Below are positions 32,185 through 43,120 of a stretch of 64,000 bases of DNA, piece after piece; position 1 is the stretch's first letter, and each line of letters starts with the position of its first letter. Location of the stretch: contig JAKJXP020000073.1 of NCBI GenBank assembly GCA_022225965.2, positions 1 to 64,000 on the forward strand, read 5' to 3'. The DNA comes from Diatrype stigma (Eukaryota; Ascomycota; Sordariomycetes; Xylariales; Diatrypaceae). Position numbers and translations under genes: made by a program. The notes below the pieces were generated by a model. That model was given only the letters and a program-made list of their open reading frames with translations. It was not told the origin of the DNA and did not search any database.

Positions 32185-34301
32185 ATGGCGCAAGCGACGG
32201 GCTCCTCCGTCTCCGGGAAGGTCGCCTCGTACCTGTCCCGCCTGAATCCCATTCCCCGGCTGCCCGACTACACCGGGCCCTACAAGGTCGGCACCGTCGA
32301 TGTCGAGATCCCCGTTTCTGACCTGGACTCGCCGGCCCCGGCGCCCGCCGGCGCGTCCGAGATCGAGACGATCCAGTTCCGCATCTTCTACCCGGCGCAG
32401 CCCGACTCGGAGGGGAAGCGGATCACGTGGCTGCCGGCTCCGCAGCGGGACCATCTCGCGGCGTACATCCGCTTTATCGGCGTCGGGCCCTTCTGGGCGC
32501 ATGCCGCCTCGTAAGCATTCCTCCTCCCCCCTCCCCACACCAACCCCCAACGCACCAGGAAGAGTGATTGCCATGCTGACCAATGACCACAATCACGACC
32601 AGATTCCTCCCGAGACACCTGCACTACACATCGATCCCAGTGATCAAGAACGCGCCGCTCCTCGAGCCCGCAGCAACCCCGAACGCGAAACCGAATGGGC
32701 GGTGGCCAACGGCCATCTTCAGCCACGGGCTCGGCGGGAACCGCAACGCGTACTCGCAGATAGCCGGGTCGCTCGCCTCGCACGGCGTCGTGGTCGTCTG
32801 CCCGGAGCACCGCGACGGCAGCGCAGCCGTGTCCTTCGTGCGCATCCCCCCCACCCCAGCAGCAGCAACAACAGCAACAGCAGCGCAGGCGCACAATGAG
32901 CGGTGGTACCTCCCACGATCGCAGCCGCAGCAGCGAGGCAATAGCAAGCGGCGGCGCGAGATACCGTACCGCCGCATCCCGCACGACGCCACCGACGAGG
33001 TCCACGCGCTGCGCGACGCCCAGCTGCGCATCCGGCTGTGGGAGCTCGGGCTGCTGCACGAGGCGCTCCTCGCCCTCGACCTCGACAGCAGCGGCAATAA
33101 CAACAACAGCAGCCATTTCGCCAACCTCAACGCCAGCACGCCAGCCCCGGCCCTCGAGCAGTTCGCCGGCCGCCTGCACGTCCGCGACCCCGGCAGCATC
33201 GCCTTCATGGGCCACAGCTTCGGCGCCGCCACGGTGGCGCAGCTCCTCAAGTCGGTCTACTACGCGGACCACCCGGACGTCGCGGCCGCCGCCGAGCCCC
33301 TGTACGTCCCGCGCCCGGGCTCCGCCATCCGCGCCCAGATCACCCCGCGCACCGTCACCGTCCTGCTCGACATGTGGTGCTTCCCGCTGCTGGGCAAGGC
33401 GCAGCAGGCGCTCTTCGACCGCCCGCTGCCCGTGTACGCGGGGAACGTGACGGCGGATGCGGGAGACGATGATGATGATGACGGTGGTGCTGAAAAGGGG
33501 AGCCCCGGCCCCGGCGGCGCCGCGCTCCTCGCCGTGGGGTCCCAGGACTTCTTCAAGTGGAAGGAGCACCTGCACGCGTCGGCGCGGGCGCTGTCGCCGG
33601 ACCCGCGGGCGCCCGTGGTCGAGGCGAGCGCCTTTTCCTCCTCTCCTTCTACGGTGGCGGAACGCAGACCGCGCTTCTTCTACGTCCAGAAGGCCGCCCA
33701 CCTCAACCAGTCCGACTTCGGCCTGCTATTCCCGCTCCTGACGCGGCGCGTCCTGGGGTCCGAGGCGCCCGAGCGCGCCCTGCGCCTCAACCTGCGCGCT
33801 ATTCTGCAGGTGCTGCGCGAGAACGGCGTCCCCGTGGCGCGCACCTCGTTTGCGGACCTGGTGGATGGCGGGGGTGGTGGCAGTGGTGATGGTAGTGGTA
33901 GGAGTAGTACTTCCGCCGGTTTGGATAAGCTCGCGGCGGTCGAGCAAGAAGGGAAGGAGGATGGTAGCAGCGGCACGGGGGGAGAAGGGCTGCCCGCCGA
34001 GAGGAATCCTCCCGAAATTGTGGTGGATGGCATTCACGACGACAAGGCTATCTTGGACTGCAGCGGCAATGCCCGCATCGACTGCTGGGAGTACGTCGAT
34101 GTCGTGGGCATGGGACGGGCCGACGCAGAGGATGTCGGGACAACAGCAACGAAGGAGAGCGCCGACGACGCAAACGGCGCTGCCGAGAAGCAGGAGCCTG
34201 AGATGGCTAGCGCCATCGAGCCGAGCGTCACCAATGACGAGGAAGCGGCCGCAGCTGTGGTCGGCGATATTGCGAGGGCTGCTGGCGCTACGACTGCATA
34301 G
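32185..34301 (+). CDS. Platelet-activating factor acetylhydrolase-like lipase
   Basis: Exons are join(32185..32510, 32603..34301), coding 674 residues. The donor is GTAAGC and the acceptor ACCAG, in phase 2. The family (PAF-AH isoform II) hydrolyses acetyl or short oxidised acyl groups at sn-2 of phospholipids. The N-terminus has the family start (LPDYTGPYKVGTVDVEIPV) and IQFRIFYPAQ. Exon 2 continues with IFSHGLGGNRNAYSQ and HGVVVVCPEHRDGSA. The nucleophile elbow is GHSFG (Ser314), and ALLAVGSQDFFKWKEH and AHLNQSDFG contain the likely acid and His of the triad. Length exceeds the roughly 400-residue human enzyme because of Gln/Asn/Asp/Gly-rich insertions and an acidic C-terminal tail. No signal peptide is evident, so it is probably intracellular. 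Long antisense frames are shadows. Confidence 0.9.
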
Positions 34302-35320
34302 GATAGATCAGAGTAGCTTGGGTGGGCTTTGTTTAGATCTAGGGGGTAGCTTGCTTCTCTATTCCTACTTATGCATAGATGGGAGTTTCTGGTTTGGGAA
34401 AAGACATAGATTATAGATTGGGTACGGTGGAGTTGCACGGCAAAAGGAGCACATATATGCATTTAGATGGACAAAAAGCCGGCGTTGGTGTGCAATGAGA
34501 GAACTCCTTCGTTTTACAGGCTTCTTACTTCTTCCCCTGGAATCCTCGTTTTGTTCAGATTGCAGCTCACCTCTATCCGTAGTGCTTACAATGTTTTACA
34601 CGAAAGAGTGGGAACACATTACCTCTTCGTGATTGTTGCCAACCAAGATATATCCCCATCAATCGCGTATCCTTGATTATCACTGTAATACACGAACTTG
34701 TGATCAGGCATGGGTAGAATGGCGGGCTATGATTACGGTAATCACTAGTAGGCCCGCAATTCTCCGGCATATATACTACGAAGGAAAAGGGGGGTAGGGA
34801 AGGCTCTAATCACGTCTATAAGCATGTCGCCTTGTCATCTGCTGAGAGTAATCGTAGCTCCTGCAGGTGTTATTTTCACCATCATATTTTCTTACATTCT
34901 TATTGACTTTTGGCTGTTGGCAGGATGACGAAGTTGTACTAAGCTGACATGATTAGGTAGCCTACTGCATGCGGCGTGGTGGTAACAACATATTCTCACC
35001 CCCTTATCAGTAGCAGGGGGAATAAACCCTGTCATCACCTGCGAATATAAATGGTTCGATGACTCCCCGAACATCTGACACCCCTCACGCTCATTTTTTA
35101 CCGCCATCTCTCTCTCTGTCTCTTTCTTTCCCTCAATCCAACGGCAGCAGCACTGTGCCATAGGCCCAAGCTTTTAGCCTGTCTTCACACCCGCCCTTGC
35201 ATCGTGATACCTGGTCATTCTCCGGTATATATACTATTAGACCAAGGCACCCCATCCAGACCTACCCCCTTTCGATCGAACGTCCACATTCAGTCAGCAA
35301 CAGAAAACAAAAAGGAAAAG
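34302..35320. other. Intergenic, promoter of the peptide transporter
   Basis: No supported gene. A pyrimidine tract (35103-35135) and CA/AAAG-rich leader (35300-35320) precede the transporter ATG. Confidence 0.5.
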
Positions 35321-37625
35321 ATGTCGGCTCCCGTGCCCGACGATCTTCGCGACTCTGCGGTGATGACCACCGCAGAGTCGGATCCGCAGCTACGGTTGGT
35401 AGTGGTTCCTGATGTTGGCGACGTGAGCGCTTTTGCTAATACGGGCTTGATGATTTCCCCTATCGAAGAAGCAACAGCAGTAGGAACGTTTGATTCTCCA
35501 GATTCTTCTTCCTCTTCCTCTTCTTCTCGCCAGAAGAACAAGAATAACGATCAGCCGCTCTCATCGCCAGCTGCTGCTGATGACGACGATGACGAAGACG
35601 ACGGTCGTGTGGCCACCGAAGACGAAGTGCGCCGTCTCCTCCACGTCGTCGACCGAGTCCCCGCCCGGCTGTGGGTGGCCTGCATTGCCGGCGTCTTGGA
35701 GCGCTTTGTCTGGTATGGGGCGACTGCGCCTCTACGTGAGTACCTAAGACTCAGAGGGGGGCGTCGTGGTGGCGGGTTATGGAATCCCAGATCGCTGATG
35801 GTTTCTACAACAGAGAACTACCTGCAGAATGCGCCAGGCGGCGCGGTCCCCGGGGCTCTAGGCCTACAGCAGGCAGCGGCATCCAACATCGTGAACGCGC
35901 TCATGATCGGGTCCTACATCACCCCCATCCCTGCCGCTGTAATCGCGGACAGCTGGCTGGGCTGCTATAAAACCATGCTATACGCTGCCATGTAGGGTGC
36001 AATTCCTTGCTCTCGTCGGAACATACATACCTTTTCCCCCCTCCTCTCTCTCGCTCCTCCTGTGGCCGTATAAAGTTGTCTCTCAATGGGACCGCAAGCT
36101 AACAACATAACAGTATTGAATCCATCGGGGCTACAGTCCTGTTTGCCACTTCGCTGCCTGTAGCCATTCACGAGGGGGCCGCCCTGGGCGGCGTGATCAC
36201 GGCCTGTGTGCTACTGGCCGTGGGATCAGGGGCGTTCAAAACCACCGTGGTCCCGTTTATCGGTGAGTCACCTATACATCCCCAAAGCACCATCTGACGT
36301 AATGTTGCGTTGGTTGTACTAATCTCTTCCAGCCGACCAATACGACCAGACCGATTCTCGAATCCGCACCCAGAAGACAGGAGAGAAAGCTGTTAGCAGT
36401 CGAGATTTAACTATCACGTATATATACAATGCGTTCTACTGGTGCGTGGAACGATGATAGTCGATTTATTGGAACATAATCAGAGGAGATTCTAACCGTG
36501 GTTATAGGGCTGTGAACGTGGTGTGCTTCTTCGCCGACTGCACGCCGTTGTTGGAAAGATACGTGGACTTCTGGCTCGCCTACTTGATTCCGTGCTGCTG
36601 CATGTGGTTGGCCCTGATTCCGATCTTGCTCGGCCGCAACCACTTTGGTCGGTTTATATTCACACTCTACTTATGTTGTAGGGGCTGACAGGCTGACATA
36701 TGTTCAGTTCGGACGATGCCAAAAAGCAACGTCCTACCCGAGGTAGTGGCCGCCCTACGCTGTGGTATAGCCGGAGGCTTTCGAATGGACGCTGCAAAGC
36801 CGGACGCCCAGCTCCAGCACGGTCGTCGAGTTCCTTGGACCGACTCGTTCATCGAGGAAATCAAGCGGAGTCTCTTAACATGCCGAGTCTTGTAAGTGCT
36901 GACCCTTCCCGGGATCTTCCACGCCCCATTTATCTATCTATCAATCAGACAATCATCTAACATGGGTTAATGACAGGCTCCTTTTCCCCATCCACTGGCT
37001 GTGCTACAACCAGACGTTCAACAACCTGATCTCCCAGGCGGGGCAGATGGTCACCTACGGCATCCCGAACGACATGATCAAGATCGCCGGGCCGATCTCC
37101 GGCATCGTGGTCGCGCCCGTCATCCAGAAGGGGCTGTACCCCTTCCTGGCCCGGAGGCAGATCGCGTTCCGGCCGGTGGCCCGCATGGCGGCCGGGTTCG
37201 CGGTCCTAACGCTCTCCATGGCGTGCACCACCGCGGTGCAGAAGCGCATCTACCAGGCCGGCCCTTGCTACGACGCGCCGCTCGCGTGCCCGGACGCGCG
37301 CGGCCGCACCGTGCCAAACCAGATCTCGGTCTTCCTGCAGGTCCCCGTCTACTTCGCGGGCGCGCTGGCGGAGGTCTTCTGCCTGACCACCGGCACCGAG
37401 TACGCCTACAGCCACGCGCCCAAGTCCATGAAGACGCTGGTCCAGGCCATCTGGCTCGCCATGGCCGGCTTGGGGTCGTGCTTGGCCCTGGCCTTCACGC
37501 CGCTGGCTATGGACCCCTACTTGGTCACCATGTATGCTATTCTGACCGGATTGTTGGGTGTGGCGACTATCCTACTGTGGGTGCTCTTCCGACACGTGGA
37601 CCAGGTCAAAGACGAAAGCGAGTGA
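35321..37625 (+). CDS. POT/PTR2-family di- and tripeptide transporter
   Basis: Seven exons were assembled: join(35321..35735, 35814..35991, 36114..36262, 36333..36441, 36508..36647, 36708..36891, 36977..37625), 607 residues, all phases consistent. POT proteins are proton-coupled plasma-membrane symporters of the major facilitator superfamily with about 12 transmembrane helices. The cytosolic N-terminus is Ser/Asp-rich (to about 105). LERFVWYGATAPL opens helix 1 and corresponds to the family ExxERFxYYG motif with changes. Further marks are IPAAVIADSWLGCYKTM, a GSGAFKTTVVPF stretch, the ADQYDQTD motif, YNAFYWAVNV, a basic loop with TDSFIEEIKRSLLTCRV, LFPIHWLCYNQTFNNL and VFLQVPVYFAGALAEVF. The first Glu of ExxER and the tyrosine environment differ somewhat from yeast Ptr2, so substrate range is uncertain. 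Confidence 0.92.
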
Positions 37626-38253
37626 GTGATGGACTCATCGTTATGGGTAGTCAATTAGGATGCTGTCGAATATGAAAGAAGATGGGGCGCGAAAAAAAAG
37701 GGGGTGTGTGGATTGTGGGGAAAGGGGTAGCGGGAAGGGGTAGGTGTGGAGGTGCTCTTTGGGGTGGGCTGGATAGGAAGATAGAGAGTGGGACTCGGGA
37801 TCCTGGGAGCATCTTTGGGCTCATCAAAGAGGGCTCAGTATGGGGATTTATTTCGGCACTTTCTCTCCATATGTTTATCATTCAAGTAATTTAGAGACAT
37901 TGAGAGTGTTCAAGAGTTGGTTCGGTTTCATGCAATGTGATGGCCCTTCGACATTCGTGCGCTATTGGTGACCTGTCACTACCTCGTGTGTGAATCCTGC
38001 ATTCTGCTCAACCCGTATATCCAAAGAGTTATAAACCCCGCTATTTAGTGACCTGGTTGATGGTTGAGCCTTCTACGCGATGAGGGACCGAACCATCGTG
38101 GTCGCCATCTGACCTGAGGTCGGCCGAATCAAGAACAATATCAGCAACCGCCAGGCCAAGTTTTCCTCGCCGTATTTGGAGTTGGCTTTAAGTAACTTGT
38201 GTCAATGACTACCCTACCGTACACGTACAGTACCTAATTACTTGCTTACCCGA
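37626..38253. other. Convergent intergenic region
   Basis: The transporter (+) and the UPF0303-like gene (-) converge here. A GGGGTAGG-rich segment lies at 37680-37770. Only 3' UTRs are expected and no gene was seen. Confidence 0.5.
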
Positions 38254-39225
38254 CTACTGCCAGTGCTCCCTCACGACGTCAAAGATGACGCCGTGGTCCT
38301 CGTGCTGCTTCAGCCCGGAGACGACGACGACGGCCACGACGCCCTCGACGCTGCGGACCCGGATGGGCACACCGCCGCCGTGGATGGCGTACTCCTGTGC
38401 TAGCTCGGGGCTCATCCCGTACTTGGCCCGGAACGCCTCCTCGTCCCCGGCGAACTTGCAGTGCATGAACCACGTGCTGGCGCCGAATCGGAGCACCGTG
38501 TTCCGCTTCCGCCGCACCCAGGCTTCGTTGTCGGGCGCCGTGCCTGACCCGACCGCCGTCTGGCTTTCTAGTCAGCGAGATGCAACTTTCTTGTAAGGAG
38601 GTGGATATCAATGAAGCTCTTAGAGCACTTTGTGAGCAACCCCCCCCCCCCAAACTAATGATTGTTTCTACTACAGTGGCTGATGCATGACCAACAAGAA
38701 CGGTTCATGTAACTTAAGACCAGCGAGGGGTGGGGGATTGAGGGGACAGGAGGCAACTGAGTTGAGGCTGTAGGCAAAAGTAGGGAAACGATGGCGCTTC
38801 GAATGCTTACCTGGAAGATGACCTGGCCGCTGTTCGCGAGCGAAATTGACACGAGCGTAGGCTTCTGCGCGGCGAACGGGAGAAGCCGCGCGTAGAGCAG
38901 ATGGCCCAGCTCCCACGCGTCCTCGGCAGTGAAGGAATCGAACAAGAGCGAGTCGCAGCTCTCCTTGACCTCTTCAACCTATGTTTAGCATCAGGATTAG
39001 CTGATGGTTCGGCTGCTTACACAGATACACATCTAGAGGGGGAGCGGGGGGGACTAGGTCGGTTTTCTGTAACTATAACTTGTAGCTCATCCTTACATTT
39101 TCGGGCGGGCTAGGAATCGGCAATGGCGATCCCTGTGACCCCGCTTGAGTGACGACGGCGAGCGCCTCGCGAAGCCCGGCGCCGGGTAGAGGGTCTCGGC
39201 GACTCAGGACTTTGGGTGGCGACAT
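38254..39225 (-). CDS. UPF0303/HbpS-like (DUF336) protein
   Basis: Exons are complement(join(38254..38559, 38811..38978, 39097..39225)), coding 200 residues. All junctions are phase 0, with GTAAGG and GTAAGC donors. The family shares the GlcG/HbpS fold; bacterial HbpS binds heme, and fungal members are uncharacterised. Exon 2 carries FDSFTAEDAWELGHLLYARL and VSISLANSGQVIFQ. Exon 3 carries DNEAWVRRKRNTVLRFGAST, the KYGMSPELAQEYAIHGGGVP block and a GVVAVVVVSGLKQHEDHGVI strand-turn-strand, which are the conserved features. The 251-bp second intron contains a 12-nt C run (38640-38651). Predicted cytosolic; no targeting signal. Confidence 0.88.
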
Positions 39226-39680
39226 CGTGACTTTGACCAACGAGTTCTAGTAAGGCTTAGATCACTTAGATGTGGTGCTTGATGTCGAGACTGGCACGGG
39301 AATAATGGTCGATAGTTGTCGTTGGAATTAAGTTGATAGGAGAGCGTCATGGAGGGGGGGGGGGGGCCCTTGGGCCTTGGTAAACTATTTACTCCACCCA
39401 CTTGTAAGTATCGGACCGATCCCGTCTTCCATGGTGATTGATTAGTCACTGTTTTCTTTCTCGCAGCAATGAGGCTGTCGACCCTATTGATTGTCTAGGA
39501 GGCAGTTCATTACAGACTAATATGCTGTTACTGAGCGTAGCATCCGGCTGCAGAACTGTATTAGATGGATTCTATTGTGCAACTGGTCATCAGGGGCCTT
39601 GGTCCGATCTATTCAGTATAAGCGCGGCAACGCTAACAGCAACATCAAGCCAAGCACTTTATACAAGCAATCGTTAATAC
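39226..39680. other. Intergenic, promoter of the UPF0303-like gene
   Basis: Contains a 13-nt G run at 39354-39366. No gene was seen. On its right lies the pseudogene. Confidence 0.5.
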
Positions 39681-40376
39681 TTATTTGCGTACAAATTCCC
39701 CAATCTTGGCTGCAATATTCCAGGCCCTCTCCTCGAAACCCAGCAGCTCGCCTGACAAGAATGTATCATGGGCCGCAGCCTGCTCAGCATGCAGCTGCAC
39801 GGCATTCCCGTGAACCCCGCGCATTTCATCTACCCACAAAATGATACGCTCGAAGAACATCTCGGCCGATCCGGCGTTCGCAAATATGGGTACCGGCGTC
39901 GGGAATGGACTTCCGAGCGGTATAATGTATAGGTCGGACGCGGCGTCAGGCAAGTTGCCGGTACGTATGTGCGCCCCAGGCTGGCTACGGAGTCAGAATG
40001 AAGTCGGTACACCGCGGTGCGGATTGTCGTCCATGTGCTACACAAAGGGTGTGACCCACGGCGAAAGCAATACGGCACACTTAGGTACAGGGGCATTTGT
40101 AGCGGTCCCGTACTCGTAAAGGTACCGCAGCAGGCCATTTTCCAACGTAAGCGTTTCCGTAATTCCAATATGCGAAGTAACATCTAGTAATGAATAGGCG
40201 ATGCGGATAATGAAGGTCTGTTTTGCGTTCCATGTCGGATCCGGCCTACAGGAGAGAATGAAGGTTATTGGCATATAGTAAGAAAGACGTAAAACAACTC
40301 CAACAATGTACGACAGCTGAAACATAAACCTCAGCGGCTGATACGACAGAAACGGATGTCTGTTATGGCTCGCCAT
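39681..40376 (-). pseudogene. Broken alpha/beta-hydrolase (fold-3 type) gene
   Basis: From 40376, an N-terminal part of about 81 codons reads MASHNRHPFLSYQPLRF onwards, with a membrane-like helix and ITETLTLENG. It resembles the start of fungal alpha/beta-hydrolase-3 proteins. Without any intron it then jumps (near 40133) to LLRYLYEYG and KCAVLLSPW, which in the family lies well downstream, after the catalytic serine. Roughly 100 residues with the HGG oxyanion hole and the GDSAGG nucleophile elbow are missing. A TAG follows at 40038-40040. The C-terminal part (LPDAASDLYIIPLGSPFPTP, then AAAHDTFLSGELLGFEE, ending at 39681) continues in another frame. Internal deletion, stop and frameshift together make it inactive. 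Family assignment is from memory, the damage is seen directly. Confidence 0.8.
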
Positions 40377-40614
40377 CTTGTGACAAGTTCGGCCGTAATG
40401 TGATAAGGGTGGGCAAGTACTCGTGGAGCATTCACATCAACCCTCTTTAAAGGCTGTAGGTGCTCCCATTATTCAACTTCCCACTGTGGCCCCCTTCCTA
40501 TTGTCCCTACCCTCCATGTAAGTACATACCGCAACACCGTCTACCTGTCTACCTGTCTATGTGCCTGCACGCCCAAGCACTAGGTAGGTAACCCAGACAA
40601 CCGGAAAAAGGTCG

Positions 40615-40813
40615 CCTAGAAGCGACGAACCAATCCTGACCATATAACGGTAGATAACGCGGCAGAATCTCAACAAAGCCCCGTTGGTGTAAACAGGTGA
40701 GCACGTCCATGGACCCCAAAGGCACTCGAGATGAAAGTCTTTCCTTTGACAGCAGTTTCTTGGCTTGAGGGCGACTTGAGCAAGGTACCTAGGTTCGACT
40801 CCTAGGCGGGGCA
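40615..40813 (+). repeat. tRNA-like (SINE-like) repeat unit A
   Basis: The 3' 136 nt (40678-40813) have tRNA end features. Acceptor halves GCCCCGT and GCGGGGC pair over seven positions, followed by A. A D-arm-like GTGT-10 nt-GCAC (40687-40704) acts as A box. The T arm is CTAGG-TTCGACT-CCTAG (40789-40805), a good B box. No convincing anticodon stem could be drawn in the 84 nt between. A T-rich stretch (CTTTCTTTTTT) follows as possible Pol III terminator. About 63 nt upstream is shared with unit B, from CCTAGAAG to CAACAAA. It may be a tRNA-derived SINE copy, a tRNA pseudogene, or an unusual Pol III RNA. Confidence 0.6.
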
Positions 40814-41169
40814 TTCTTTCTTTTTTGCCTTTGTTTCTGTTCTACCTTAGTTAGCACTCACTATATTCACATCTCTTACATGTTGGAACTTCCAAGGTTG
40901 TCTGTCGATGTGTAGAGGCAGTCAGTGTAAACCAATTATTTTGCTTGGCGACTTCCCCAGCTAACTGATAATACATCACGTTTGGCTAGTCCAACGTACC
41001 TACCCATCATGCTGCTATTTCTTACCTGCCCACCTACCTAGGTACCTTCTATACGTACGGGCACCTATCTACCTGCCTTAGGTACCTGCCTGCCTACCTT
41101 CCTGCCTACCACCTGCCTGCCTATCCCAGATCACCGGCGAAACCTCGATGGATCACGTAAGTCGGCAAG

Positions 41170-41404
41170 CCTAGAAGTGACGGGTCAGGTACAGTTATGT
41201 CTTATGCCTTAAGATAACGCCAAAATTTTCAACAAAGCCCAGTGGTGTATCAGGAAAGCACGTGATGGCTTTGCTGTTCTATCTTGAGACGCTGTCGAGG
41301 TTCCTAGAGGCTCCTAGAGGCTAGTGAGCATCGGTTCCAGGAAGCAGGTCCGGTTAGTTAGAGTCTAAGCTTTCATGACCTAGGTTCGACCCCTAGGCTG
41401 GGCA
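41170..41404 (+). repeat. tRNA-like (SINE-like) repeat unit B
   Basis: It is a diverged second copy about 560 bp right of unit A. The acceptor halves GCCCAGT (41237-41243) and GCTGGGC (41397-41403) pair fully. Relative to unit A, one C-G pair has become A-T, a compensatory change. GTGT-9 nt-GCAC and the T arm CTAGG-TTCGACC-CCTAG (41380-41396) are kept, while the interior is longer and not alignable. The upstream segment from CCTAGAAG to CAACAAA also matches unit A. A T-rich tail follows (41407-41440). Confidence 0.6.
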
Positions 41405-42264
41405 TTCTTTGTTTCCTTTTTATTTCTTTTTCTATTTCACGAACGTCACATTGCCTGTATGTATATAGCTACGTATATACTAACTATTGCAGTGTCGGAA
41501 TATATTATTTCTCCTTTACGATTACAAAGAGCAGCGAAATACTGAACCATATGCAAGAATAAATGTAGTTGGCCAGTGCCCATCCCCTGAACTCTGGGTA
41601 CGAAGTAGTCTGTTATAGCTTCATTGAATGTCAAGTATGCCTGGTCCAGGTATGGGTGGGTATACATATGTAGGCACCGGCGCGTCATTTAGGGCCAGAG
41701 ATGCTCTCGTTACCAGTGATAGATACTTCCCAAGAATGGATCCTATGACTTCCAAATCCTGCCGATGAATTGCTTGCCTTATTCACTTGTGTTAATTGCT
41801 GCTTTGGTTGGAGCTTGTTAGCAATACACTACAAGTCGCATCAATGCCAAAAATGCCTCTTCCTAATACCAAAGCAAGTTTGGACGGCTTAACACCATCG
41901 CCCTAGGGCTTCCGTCCATAGCCAGAAAGGTAGGGCCTAAAGAGGGACAAGTAGTCTAGGAAAGAACAGCATAGCATGTAGGCACAAGCTCATGATCACA
42001 ATCCCCCTAACTCCGAAGTTGTCAATGCATACATACCTAGGTAGGTAGTTACCTACATAGGCTCGGTGTCTATCACCAGAAGAGCAGGAGCAGGAGCAAG
42101 AGCACAACAGCACCAATCCAGCCTTCCAAGCGAGCAAGACAAGACCGCAGACAGCCCGATAAACAAGATCATGCACGTTCCGTTCGAATGTCAAGATTAG
42201 GTACCTAACTGCCTAACCTGACTAATCCGTACGTAGTGGTATCAAGATTTCCTTCCCTCATCCA

Positions 42265-43120
42265 TCAGTGCGCCTTCTTGCCGCCCTCCGCCGTGGTGTC
42301 CTTCCTCTTCAGCGGCGGCAGGGCGAAGGCCTCGCTGACGCCCTCGCTCAGCTTGGCCCAGCGCCAGAAGTCGCGGTCCTGGTTCCACGTGAGCGCGCCC
42401 ACCCACGGCTGCACGTTGTAGTGCACCCGGAGCGTCACCTCGTCCGCCTCGGCGATCCGGCCCGTCGGGTGCGTGATCTGGTACTTGGGCTTCTGGTTCT
42501 TGAGCGATAGCTTGCCTCTGTGGATGGGGTGGTTGGTGCGTAATCGTTAGCTCGGTTCCGGAGGGGAGGGGAGGGGAGGGTATATAGCAAGGGTAGTAAG
42601 AAATGGAGAGAGGAAGGAATAAAAAAAACAAAAACTATTTATTATTCATCCATCTCACGTACCTGCTCGGGTCAATGCTCTTGCCAGCAGCGCTCTTGCG
42701 CAGCTTCTTCAGCGAGGCCGGGCCCAGGTTGCTCAGGTGGTCGGCGCTCGGGCTGGTGATGATGCTGTCCCAGATGACGGCCTTGTTGGTCTGGTTCGTG
42801 GCGGTTCCGGCCGTGCCCGCGCCCGCGCCCGCGGCTTCGGGCCACTCGGCCGTGACGTAGACGAACAGCTGCTTGGTGTTCCAGGTGAACAGCGACGACA
42901 GGTCGGCGTCGAGCGAGAACTTGATGATGGCGTACTCCTCCTTCTTCGTGCTGTAGTAGTGCGGCCGGCCCTTCACCACCTGCACGTTGGTCGGCTTGAT
43001 GGCGGCGCTGGGCGTCCGGGGGATCGCGAAGTCGGAGGCCGCGATGATGGCCCCGACTACGAACGCGACCGTGGTGAAGAACCCGAAGACGTTCTGTAGC
43101 CGCGTCAGGGAGTTGTACAT
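42265..43120 (-). CDS. spc3: Signal peptidase complex subunit 3 (Spc3/SPCS3)
   Basis: Exons are complement(join(42265..42517, 42663..43120)), coding 236 residues; the 145-bp intron has a GTACGT donor and splits an Arg codon. Spc3 is the essential non-catalytic ER subunit that supports signal-peptide cleavage by Sec11. The N-terminus MYNSLTRLQNVFGFFTTVAF is the family signature and leads into the single transmembrane segment (about 11-29). The lumenal domain has the KPTNVQVVKGRPHYYS-like strand, the EYAIIKFSLDADLSSLFTWN block with TKQLFVYVTAEW, and exon 2 carries NQKPKYQITHP and VTLRVHYNVQPWVGALTW. An Ala/Gly-rich insertion (about 95-108) and a Lys-rich C-terminal tail are lineage features. 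Confidence 0.95.

Larger units (their letters stand above)
40377..42264. other. Accessory intergenic block holding the tRNA-like repeat pair
   Basis: Apart from the two tRNA-like units no gene was found in 1.9 kb. Between the units (40990-41125) the DNA is a tetramer-rich CCTACCTGCC tract with an ACCTAGGTACC palindrome at 41037. Frames at 41446-41688 and 41937-42194 are unsupported. Confidence 0.5.

Noticed and set aside
32388..33701. 437-codon antisense frame opposite the PAF-acetylhydrolase
   Set aside because: Same mirror-frame effect; the sense strand carries the GHSFG motif and proper splice sites.
26080..37625. Gene run considered as a biosynthetic or catabolic cluster
   Set aside because: Pus4, M18 peptidase, PAF-acetylhydrolase and POT transporter are unrelated housekeeping functions with separate promoters and no backbone enzyme.
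40997..41125. CCTACCTGCC tract between the tRNA-like units considered as part of the repeat
   Set aside because: It is simple-sequence DNA like that in many intergenic regions here and is not shared by unit A's flank.
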